Assembly (NCBI GenBank): GCA_039933775.1
Contig: JBDTNK010000026.1
Coordinates: 1 to 29,314, forward strand
Origin: JBDTNK01 sp039933775
Lineage (GTDB): Bacteria; Chloroflexota; Limnocylindria; QHBO01
Length of the DNA: 29,314 nt
Reading direction: 5' to 3'
Shown here: positions 23,635 to 29,314 of the stretch, piece by piece
Layout of the letters: each line of letters begins with the position of its first letter
Numbering within the stretch: position 1 is the stretch's first letter
Position numbers and translations under genes: made by a program
Notes under the pieces: generated by a model
What the model was told of the DNA's origin: nothing
The model's database searches: none
The model's input: only the letters and a program-made list of their open reading frames with translations

Positions 23635-24336
23635 TTAACTCGCCGGGCGCAGGTGGATCTCCGCGCGACACAGGCCCGGCGCAACGTGAGGCAACAGGCG
23701 CACGCCATGTGGGCCGGGCGGCGCTGACGCGCCGAGCACGCCCCGGATCAGTCCAAGGTGGAAGGCGCACACGATGCCGCCGCGCGGATCGTCGGGCGAG
23801 ACCGCAAACGGACAGTGGTGCAGGGCGATCCGGGTCACGCCCGGCTCCTCGCTCAGCTCCGGCGCAAAGGCGAGCTCGCGCAGGATGGCGGTGACTCCGG
23901 CGAGCGCCTCCTTCGCAGACACGGCGCCATCCTCCGGAACGAGCTGGCGGCCGATGCGCTCACCTTCATCCTCCGCGAGCGTCACGGCGCCGGCGTCGTA
24001 GGCGCGCGACACCAGGCGCACGAGCGACTGGACGAGCAGCCGCTGCTCGGCGGCGGCCGGCGCCAACGCTCGGCGCAGCAGGTAGCGGTCGGCTGGACGT
24101 CCCGGCCCGACCGGAGTGCTGCGCTCGCGCTCGACGATGCCGACCGCCTCGAGGCGCGCCAGGTGTGCCCGCACCGTGTTGCGATGGACGCCGGCGAGCC
24201 GCACGAGCTCCGACATGAGGCGCGGCCCGGCGGTGAGCGCCTCGACGATCAGCAGCCGCGTGGGATCACCGAGCAGGCGGTGGCGTGCGGCGCGATCCGA
24301 GATGCGCTCTCGAGGAAGGGAGACAGGACCGCTCAT
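23635..24336 (-). CDS. SufR-like helix-turn-helix regulator with Fe-S-type cysteines
   Basis: A 233-residue ArsR/SufR-type transcription regulator. A winged helix-turn-helix is at about 18-90, with LGDPTRLLIVEALTAGP and the recognition segment RLAGVHRNTVRAHLARLEAVGIV. The C-terminal domain has HHCPF (Cys175), VCAFH (Cys190, His193) and GLCRAEIHL (Cys223), the spacing pattern used by SufR to hold a [4Fe-4S] cluster. It may therefore sense iron-sulfur status, oxygen or nitric oxide. ATG 24336 is 29 bp after the ctaB stop, in the oxidase operon; the 29-bp gap includes an 18-bp repeat copy that could be its own operator. Confidence 0.85.
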   Translation of the reverse strand: MSGPVSLPRERISDRAARHRLLGDPTRLLIVEALTAGPRLMSELVRLAGVHRNTVRAHLARLEAVGIVERERSTPVGPGRPADRYLLRRALAPAAAEQRLLVQSLVRLVSRAYDAGAVTLAEDEGERIGRQLVPEDGAVSAKEALAGVTAILRELAFAPELSEEPGVTRIALHHCPFAVSPDDPRGGIVCAFHLGLIRGVLGASAPPGPHGVRLLPHVAPGLCRAEIHLRPAS

Positions 24337-24344
24337 GAGTGACC

Positions 24345-24362
24345 GCGCAGTACCCCCGGCGC
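24345..24362. repeat. 18-bp direct repeat, copy 2 (possible operator)
   Basis: Identical to 23617-23634. It sits between ctaB and the regulator ATG, beginning 8 bp before the start codon, and could be an autoregulatory site. Confidence 0.6.
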
Positions 24363-24365
24363 CGT

Positions 24366-25319
24366 TCAGAACCGGATCGTCAGAATCGCGTCGAGGCCGA
24401 TGACGGCGAAGAGCCCTGCGAGGTAGCTGATCGAGACCTTGTAGACGCGGATCGCCCGAGCCGGAGACCCGTCGCGCCACAGCTGCCAGGTCTCGAGCAG
24501 GAACCAGCCGCCCAGCAGCCCGGCACCGGCGCCGTAGAGCATCCCCATCGCGCCGACCGGCAGAAGCAGCGCGCTCAGTGCGACCAGGACGACCGTGTAG
24601 AAGAAGATCTGACGGTTGGTGGCGGGAACCCCACGCACGACCGGCAGCATCGGCACGCGAGCGGCGGCGTAGTCGCGCAACAGCCGGATCGAGAGCGCCC
24701 AGAAATGCGGAGGGGTCCAGAAGAAGACGATGAGGAAGAGGACGAGTGGTGTTGCCGAAAGATCGTTGGTGACCGCTGCCCAGCCGATGACCGGCGGCAG
24801 CGCGCCCGCCGCCCCACCGATCACGATGTTCTGCGGGGTCGAGCGCTTGAGCCAGATCGTGTAGACGAGCACGTAGATCCCGATCGCAAGCAGGGTCAGC
24901 GCCGACGCGAGCGGGTTGACCAGCAGGGCGAGCAGCAGGCACGCCGCCGCGCCGAGGGCGATGCCGAAGACGAGCGCGTGCCTGGGCGAGATCGCGTGCG
25001 CCGGGAGGGGCCGGCGCCGGGTGCGGTTCATCACCTCGTCGATGTCGCGGTCCCAATAGCAGTTGATTGCGTTCGCAGATCCCGCGGCAAGCGTTCCGCC
25101 GACGAGCGTGATCGCGATCAGCCAAACCAGCTGGCCGGCGCTCATGGCCGGCAGGTCCCTCGCCGCGAGCAGCATGGCGGGGAGCGTTGTGACGAGCAGC
25201 AGCTCGATGATGCGCGGCTTGGTGAGCGCGATGTAGGCGCGTACGCGCTCGACCCTCGATGCGCTGACCGCGTTCGCGACCGGTAGCGCCGGCGCCATCC
25301 GCGAGTCGGGTGTGGTCAC
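24366..25319 (-). CDS. ctaB: Heme O synthase (protoheme IX farnesyltransferase)
   Basis: A 317-residue UbiA-family prenyltransferase with about nine membrane helices that attaches a farnesyl group to heme b to make heme O. The first prenyl-diphosphate/Mg site is seen as NCYWDRDIDEVMNRTRRRPLP-type residues around 75-95 (Asn, two Asp, RT, RPLP) and the second region includes YTIWLKRSTPQN and GALPPVIGW. The start is probably GTG 25319, 8 bp after the subunit I stop; ATG 25298 is an alternative losing seven residues. The presence of ctaB in the operon implies that the adjacent oxidase uses heme o or a. No ctaA is seen in the window. Confidence 0.93.
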   Translation of the reverse strand: MTTPDSRMAPALPVANAVSASRVERVRAYIALTKPRIIELLLVTTLPAMLLAARDLPAMSAGQLVWLIAITLVGGTLAAGSANAINCYWDRDIDEVMNRTRRRPLPAHAISPRHALVFGIALGAAACLLLALLVNPLASALTLLAIGIYVLVYTIWLKRSTPQNIVIGGAAGALPPVIGWAAVTNDLSATPLVLFLIVFFWTPPHFWALSIRLLRDYAAARVPMLPVVRGVPATNRQIFFYTVVLVALSALLLPVGAMGMLYGAGAGLLGGWFLLETWQLWRDGSPARAIRVYKVSISYLAGLFAVIGLDAILTIRF

Positions 25320-25327
25320 GTCGTCGC

Positions 25328-26851
25328 TCAGGCCGGTGCCGGTGCGTGCCGCTGCTCGGCCTCCGCCTGCGGCGTCACGCTCGGCTGCCGCAGCGCCCGC
25401 AGGATGTCGCCACCGATCATGAGGCCGCCTATCCCCACGAGGATCGCTCCGAGCAGGCCGACGAGCGCCAGCCATTCGGTGCCGGGGAGCTGGACCGAGT
25501 AGCGGCGCGGCTCGCTGACGACCCCGGACAGGAAGAAGACGAGGACCACGATCCAGCCACCGGTGGCGATGAGGACGGCCGCCGCACGCCCGATGCGCTC
25601 CGAGAGCTGACGCCCTGTGATCCCAGGAAAGACGTGGTAGACGGTGCCGAGGAAAAACATCATCACGCCCATCGCCATGATGCCGTGGAAGTGGCCGGCG
25701 ACCCAGAGCGTGTTGTGCATGAGCTGGTTGATCCCAGCGGTGCTGTCGAGGATGGCGCCCGTGCCGCCGACGGCCCAGCCGACCATGCCGAGGTACATGA
25801 AGAGCGGCGCCGGCGACCAGCGGATCCCGGAACGCCAGACGAGCAGCACGCCGCCCAGCAGCGTGACCACGAGCGCAGGGAAGGCGGAGACGTAGCTGAA
25901 GACCTGGCCAATGATCTGGACGGCATCGGGCTGTGCGAAATCCTGGTACAGGTGATGGTAGAAGGCGAACCAGAGGGCGACCGTCGTGGCCAACCAGCCG
26001 ATCACCACGTAGCGGGCGACCCGCCACGGGCGGTTCGTGTATGCGGGAAGGATGACATACAGCAGCGCGGCACCCATGTAGAGGCCGACATTGACGAGCA
26101 TGTGGCCCGCGAAGAAGGTCAGGTTCTTGGCCAGCAGGGCGCTGATGCTGAAGCTCGGCACGAAAACCTGGATGAGCTCCAGGACGACGAGGACCGCACC
26201 GAGCAGGGCGGCCGGAATCCATGTCAGTGCGGTCGTGGTCATCGCGATGGTGGCGAGATCGGTGCGCGGTCGGCCGTCCTCGGCGGGATGCGGATCGACG
26301 AGGTACTCGAGCCCGTACATGCGGCCCAGGCTGCCGTACTTGCGGATGCCGCGGTAGAGGAACTCGATGTCGATCACCAGCACCACCACGACGACGATCG
26401 TGACAGCAAGCAGGAAGGGGACGAACGACCACGTCTCCCAGCCGCCGGCACTCTGGTAGGGGAGCGGGTAGAGGAAGGTCCAGCCGGTCCCGAAACGCCC
26501 GATCAGCGTCGAGACGAGCAGTAGGACGACGGCGAGGACGGTCGCGCCGTAGCAAACGGCCCAGATCCGCGTGCTCATCGGCACGCGCTGCGCGAAGATG
26601 TACCAGCATCCGGCGAGTGGAATGAGCGCCACCAGCGCCACCATGCCTAGGCCGTGGAGGGTCAGGATCGGGTAGAACCAGCCGGCCAGGCCGCGCAGCA
26701 CGCCGGACTGGATGGCGCGCATGAGCAGGCCCGCCAGGCCCAGGATGAGCAGGAGCGCGAAGGCGGTCAGGACCCACAGCGCCGTGAGCCGATTGATCGT
26801 GCGAGCGCGTCCCTCATCGGGCCGAGGGGCGTCGTGAGCGACGGCGGTCAT
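25328..26851 (-). CDS. Heme-copper oxidoreductase subunit I, active-site Tyr missing
   Basis: A 507-residue membrane protein with about 12-13 helices. Low-spin heme ligands: His66 in LTLHGLGM and, with the high-spin heme His, His387/His389 in WVAGHFHGIM. CuB ligands: His250 in FFAGHMLVNVGLY and His299-His300 in AFYHHLYQDF. In A- and B-type oxygen reductases the first CuB histidine is followed by Pro-x-x-Tyr (His-x3-Tyr crosslink). Here it is His250-Met-Leu-Val-Asn254, so the catalytic tyrosine is absent. Other features recall ba3-type oxidases. AGGAAGGGAG precedes ATG 26851. Subunit II lies upstream, ctaB downstream. Nitric oxide reduction or an unusual oxygen reductase are both possible. Confidence 0.88.
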   Translation of the reverse strand: MTAVAHDAPRPDEGRARTINRLTALWVLTAFALLLILGLAGLLMRAIQSGVLRGLAGWFYPILTLHGLGMVALVALIPLAGCWYIFAQRVPMSTRIWAVCYGATVLAVVLLLVSTLIGRFGTGWTFLYPLPYQSAGGWETWSFVPFLLAVTIVVVVVLVIDIEFLYRGIRKYGSLGRMYGLEYLVDPHPAEDGRPRTDLATIAMTTTALTWIPAALLGAVLVVLELIQVFVPSFSISALLAKNLTFFAGHMLVNVGLYMGAALLYVILPAYTNRPWRVARYVVIGWLATTVALWFAFYHHLYQDFAQPDAVQIIGQVFSYVSAFPALVVTLLGGVLLVWRSGIRWSPAPLFMYLGMVGWAVGGTGAILDSTAGINQLMHNTLWVAGHFHGIMAMGVMMFFLGTVYHVFPGITGRQLSERIGRAAAVLIATGGWIVVLVFFLSGVVSEPRRYSVQLPGTEWLALVGLLGAILVGIGGLMIGGDILRALRQPSVTPQAEAEQRHAPAPA

Positions 26852-26876
26852 GATGCTGCTCCCTTCCTGTCCGAGA

Positions 26877-27446
26877 TCACGCGCAACCGCCGCCGCCACA
26901 GGCGGCAGCCGCTCCACCGCATCCGCCGACCGTCAGGCTGCCCTGCATGAACGGATGGCCCGGCCCGCACAGCTCGTTGCAGATGATCTGGTACTCGCCC
27001 GGCTCGGGGAACGACAGGCGCAGCGTATTCGTGTAGCCCGGCATCGCCTGGACCTGGCCGATGATGTGCCCGTCGGGGTTGTAGATCGCGAAGCCGTGGG
27101 TCACATCGGCGCTGCCGACCGCGAATTCAACCGGGGCATCGCTCGGCACGCACTCCACGTCGAGCTCGAAGTTGAACTGATGGGCCGTCACAGCGACCGC
27201 TGTCGGCTCCCCGGGCAGCTGTGCGGCGCGCACGAACCCGTAGGGGAGCCAGGTCATCGAGACCACGAACACGACGACCGCGAACGCCAAAAGACCGACG
27301 AACCAACGCCGCCTGATCAGGCTTGCGCGCTCGTAGATGCCGTCCCACGGCTCGGTGCGGGCGTCCATCGCGATCGCGATGAAGACGGCGACGAGCGAGC
27401 CGCCCATCAGCACGAAGGCGAGGCCGATCATCCACTGCGCGGGCAT
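26877..27446 (-). CDS. Heme-copper oxidoreductase subunit II with CuA site
   Basis: A 189-residue protein: two N-terminal hydrophobic segments (about 6-27 and 47-66), then a cupredoxin domain. All CuA ligands are visible: His117 in ADVTHGF, Cys156, Glu158 and Cys160 in CNELCGPGHPFM, His164 and Met167. The aromatic entry region is AHQFNFEL rather than the usual tryptophan-rich patch. It accepts electrons, probably from a cytochrome c or cupredoxin, and passes them to subunit I. The last 16 residues form an unusual Gly/Ala/Cys tail with Cys176, Cys183 and Cys188. ATG 27446 has AAGGAG 6 bp upstream. It is the first gene of the operon. Confidence 0.92.
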   Translation of the reverse strand: MPAQWMIGLAFVLMGGSLVAVFIAIAMDARTEPWDGIYERASLIRRRWFVGLLAFAVVVFVVSMTWLPYGFVRAAQLPGEPTAVAVTAHQFNFELDVECVPSDAPVEFAVGSADVTHGFAIYNPDGHIIGQVQAMPGYTNTLRLSFPEPGEYQIICNELCGPGHPFMQGSLTVGGCGGAAAACGGGGCA

Positions 27447-27499
27447 GTCACGCTCCTTGGTGCGTCCCCCGGATCGAGGCTGGGACCCCATGGGCAGTA

Positions 27500-27527
27500 T
27501 TGACGACGAACGGCGGCATTATATGCT
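27500..27527 (+). promoter_or_regulatory. Promoter of ctaG
   Basis: TTGACG (27500-27505), a 16-bp spacer and TATGCT (27522-27527), a good sigma70-type match in a very GC-rich setting. It ends 31 bp before GTG 27559, leaving room for the AAGGGG ribosome-binding site. Confidence 0.6.
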
Positions 27528-27546
27528 CGGGCCGTAGCGCGGACAA
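27518..27546 (-). promoter_or_regulatory. Promoter of the oxidase operon
   Basis: On the minus strand, TTGTCC (27546-27541), a 17-bp spacer and a perfect TATAAT (27523-27518), 71 bp before the subunit II ATG. Its -10 overlaps the -10 of the divergent ctaG promoter. Confidence 0.7.
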
Positions 27547-27558
27547 GGGGAAAAACCG

Positions 27559-28461
27559 GTGCTTCTGGCGCATCTGGGCGGCGGACAGGGATGGGTCCTC
27601 TGGGGCTTGACCCTGGACCCGTTGCTGCTCGCCGCGCTGTGTGGCGTCGGCGCCGCATGGTTGCTCGCGGTCGGCTCGATCAACGCTGCCCATCCGGGGT
27701 CGCCGGTCAGCCTGTGGCGCTCGGTGGCGCTTCTGGGCGCCCTGCTCGCCATCCTCCTGGCGCTGCAGTCGCCGATCGACACGTTCGCAGACGATTTCTT
27801 CAGCGTCCACATGCTGCAGCATCTCTTGCTGAGCTTCGTGGCCGCGCCGTTGCTCGTCCTGGCAGGACCGATGCTCATCGTGCTGCGCGTCGCCGGCGCA
27901 TCTACCCGGCGCCGGGTCGCCCTCCCGCTGCTGGCGAGTCGGGCCGTCCGCCTGATCACCTTCCCGGGGCTGACGTGGGGCCTCTTCGCGGCGGTCATGT
28001 GGATCGCGCACTTCTCGCCGCTCTTCGAGCTGGCGCTCGAGTCCGAGGCGGTGCACCAAGCCGAGCATGCACTCTTCCTGGGCAGCGCGTTCCTGTACTG
28101 GCTGCCCGCGATCGGCGCCGAGCCACTGCCCTGGCGGCTCGGCTGGTCCGGGCGGCTGCTCTACCTCGTGCTGGGAATGCCGCTCAGCACGGTGCTGGGG
28201 ATGGTGCTCGTGGCGCAGACGAGCATCCTCTACCCCGCCTACCTGGGAGCCGGGGCCGCCGCGGCGCTCGCCGACCAACGGCTGGCCGGTGCGGTGATGT
28301 GGGTCGGCGGTGATCTCATCTCCGTGGTGCTGATCGGCGTGGTCGTGGCGCAGTGGATCCGAACCGAGCGACGCCGCGTGCTGCGGCGGGCCGAGCGCCG
28401 CTCGGTCAGGCCGATTCCGGCGCCGGAGCCAGCGACCACGAGCTCCAGCGCTCGATCGTGA
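27559..28461 (+). CDS. ctaG: CtaG-type cytochrome c oxidase assembly protein (caa3_CtaG)
   Basis: A 300-residue membrane protein with seven to eight predicted spans of the caa3_CtaG family, needed for maturation of the copper sites of heme-copper oxidases in Bacillus. Family motifs are SVHMLQHLLLSFVAAPLLVL, WIAHFSPLFELAL, HQAEHALFLGSAFLYW and QTSILYP. The histidine pairs on helix ends could handle copper. GTG 27559 follows AAGGGG with an 8-bp spacer. It is transcribed divergently from the oxidase operon, which supports a role in assembling that enzyme. Its last 18 codons overlap the convergent PPOX gene by 56 bp. Confidence 0.92.
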   Translation: MLLAHLGGGQGWVLWGLTLDPLLLAALCGVGAAWLLAVGSINAAHPGSPVSLWRSVALLGALLAILLALQSPIDTFADDFFSVHMLQHLLLSFVAAPLLVLAGPMLIVLRVAGASTRRRVALPLLASRAVRLITFPGLTWGLFAAVMWIAHFSPLFELALESEAVHQAEHALFLGSAFLYWLPAIGAEPLPWRLGWSGRLLYLVLGMPLSTVLGMVLVAQTSILYPAYLGAGAAAALADQRLAGAVMWVGGDLISVVLIGVVVAQWIRTERRRVLRRAERRSVRPIPAPEPATTSSSARS

Positions 28462-28843
28462 CCACCATCGCGGCGCCGAACGGCGCCGTCCACGTCGCGT
28501 ATTGCGGGTACTTCGCGCGGAGCAGGTCGATCGTCAGGTCGCGCTCAGGACCAGCGTCGACGATGCGCGCGACGCCGTCGGCGCGCACCCACCACAGCCG
28601 CTCCCAGTCCTCGTCGTACGCGTTGACGAGGAGCGAGATGGCAGGGTTCGCCGCGATATTCCGGAAACGCAGCAAGTCAAGGCCACGCTTCGGCTTGGGA
28701 TCGGCGATCGAGTAGATCGCATCGCCCTCGATCGCAAAGACGATCGGGACGAGGTGCGGCCGGCCATCGGTCCGGACAGTGGCCAGGTGCGCCACGCGCG
28801 CCGCCGAGAAGCGACGGCGAGCCTCCGCGTCCGGCAGGCGCAT
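28406..28843 (-). CDS. PPOX-class F420-dependent protein (Rv0121-like, TIGR03668)
   Basis: A 145-residue split-barrel flavin/deazaflavin protein. It starts MRLPDAEARRRFSAARVAHLATV, continues with GRPHLVPIVFAI, PKPKRGLDLLRFRNIAANP and ISLLVNAYDEDWERLWWVRADG, matching the Rv0121 group of F420-binding proteins. Reduction of an unknown substrate by F420H2 is inferred from the family. Its start is 6 bp after the LLM oxidoreductase stop, so both belong to one operon. The C terminus overlaps the ctaG coding end by 56 bp on opposite strands. Confidence 0.9.
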   Translation of the reverse strand: MRLPDAEARRRFSAARVAHLATVRTDGRPHLVPIVFAIEGDAIYSIADPKPKRGLDLLRFRNIAANPAISLLVNAYDEDWERLWWVRADGVARIVDAGPERDLTIDLLRAKYPQYATWTAPFGAAMVVTIERWSSWSLAPAPESA

Positions 28844-28849
28844 CGGTCC

Positions 28850-29314
28850 CTAGGACAGCTTGAGCTTCGGGATCACCTGCTCGCCGAAGGTGCTGATGAA
28901 CGACGCCTGGTCACGTCCCACGTTGTGCAGGTAGATCTCGTCGAAGCCCATGTCGACGAAATTCTGGAGCTGCGCGGCGTGCTGCTCGAGGTCGGCGCTG
29001 ATCAGCATCCGGTTGGCGAAGTGCTCGAGCCGCACCAGCTTGGCGATGTTGGCGAAGTCCTCCGGATTCTTGATGTCCTGCTTGGGGAACGGCATGCCGC
29101 CGTTGGGCCACTCGCGCAGCGCCTGCTCCTCGGCCTCGGCCTGGGTCGGCGCCCAGCTGATGTGGACCTGCAGCTGGGTGCGCATGGCCGCTGCGTCCTT
29201 GCCGGCCTCGGCCGCGCCCTCGCGGAACTTGCCCCACAGCATCTCGATCTTGTCGTCGGCGGCACCGACGGTGATGATGCCGTCGGCGTACTTGCCGGTG
29301 CGCTTGGCGTTGAG
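28850..29314 (-). CDS. LLM-class F420-dependent oxidoreductase (partial, C-terminal)
   Basis: The last 154 residues of a luciferase-like TIM-barrel enzyme; the rest lies beyond the window. The frame is open to the edge, beginning LNAKRTGKYADGIITVGAA. The segments HISWAPTQAEAEEQALREW and GFDEIYLHNVGRDQASFISTFGEQVIPKL match the F420-dependent glucose-6-phosphate-dehydrogenase-like group (TIGR03557). Substrate specificity cannot be judged without the N-terminal half. The PPOX gene follows closely, which suggests that the cell makes coenzyme F420. Confidence 0.9.
   Translation of the reverse strand, partial: LNAKRTGKYADGIITVGAADDKIEMLWGKFREGAAEAGKDAAAMRTQLQVHISWAPTQAEAEEQALREWPNGGMPFPKQDIKNPEDFANIAKLVRLEHFANRMLISADLEQHAAQLQNFVDMGFDEIYLHNVGRDQASFISTFGEQVIPKLKLS

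Noticed and set aside
24366..26777. 803-residue frame joining ctaB to a long upstream part
   Set aside because: The upstream part is the wrong frame of heme-copper subunit I; only the section from 25319 is heme O synthase.
22195..28461. A defence island or toxin-antitoxin system
   Set aside because: All genes here have respiratory, heme-synthesis or signalling families; no nuclease, NTPase or toxin signature was seen.

Overview
The window is 29.3 kb of densely packed, very GC-rich bacterial chromosome. Start codons include many GTG and TTG, and neighbouring genes often overlap by 4 bp. I see no tRNA, rRNA, CRISPR array, insertion sequence or phage gene. An F420-type luciferase-like oxidoreductase next to an F420-type PPOX protein, an AMIN-like lipoprotein, a 7Fe ferredoxin, crotonase-rich acyl-CoA genes and a CuA heme-copper oxidase point to an aerobic or facultative member of Chloroflexota (for example a Limnocylindria-like lineage) or, less likely, Actinomycetota. 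That placement is an inference from gene content, not from a marker gene.

Layout. 1-5.8 kb: a 50-residue zinc-ribbon protein, then minus-strand genes for an SRPBCC protein, a DPP-IV-type S9 peptidase paired with a cyclophilin, and a DUF4173 membrane protein paired with an AMIN-like lipoprotein. 5.9-11.4 kb: an EamA exporter, a CapA-type lipoprotein, a GNAT coupled to an uncharacterised 146-residue protein, a secreted CHRD protein and adenosine deaminase. 11.4-22.2 kb: a DapA-family aldolase, then a largely plus-strand run that includes a 7Fe ferredoxin, a crotonase resembling ring-opening 6-oxocyclohexenecarbonyl-CoA hydrolases with an added zinc ribbon, a standard enoyl-CoA hydratase, a PaaG-like isomerase, a two-domain 3-hydroxyacyl-CoA dehydrogenase and a PcaF/PaaJ-like thiolase. 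Interspersed are a tandem GNAT, a YbaK-like deacylase, azlCD, a HAD phosphatase, DUF2277, HdeD and SIMPL genes. Together the CoA enzymes could run a beta-oxidation-type or phenylacetate-lower-pathway-type sequence to acetyl-CoA.

22.2-28.5 kb is the most interesting part. A minus-strand unit encodes a CuA subunit II, a heme-copper subunit I, heme O synthase (ctaB), a SufR-like regulator with three cysteines, and a GAF-GGDEF diguanylate cyclase. ctaG diverges from it. Subunit I has all the metal-ligand histidines I can place, but where oxygen reductases have the His-x3-Tyr crosslink on helix VI it reads His250-Met-Leu-Val-Asn254. That makes it a candidate member of the non-canonical heme-copper families, several of which are proposed nitric oxide reductases. 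An identical 18-bp sequence lies upstream of both the regulator gene and the GGDEF gene, a likely operator pair. The ctaG/cox intergenic region carries two overlapping, back-to-back sigma70-like promoters.

28.4-29.3 kb: the F420-type PPOX protein and a LLM oxidoreductase truncated by the window edge. Across the window, several transcription-unit starts have a TAnnnT hexamer 6-9 bp before the start codon, suggesting leaderless transcripts.
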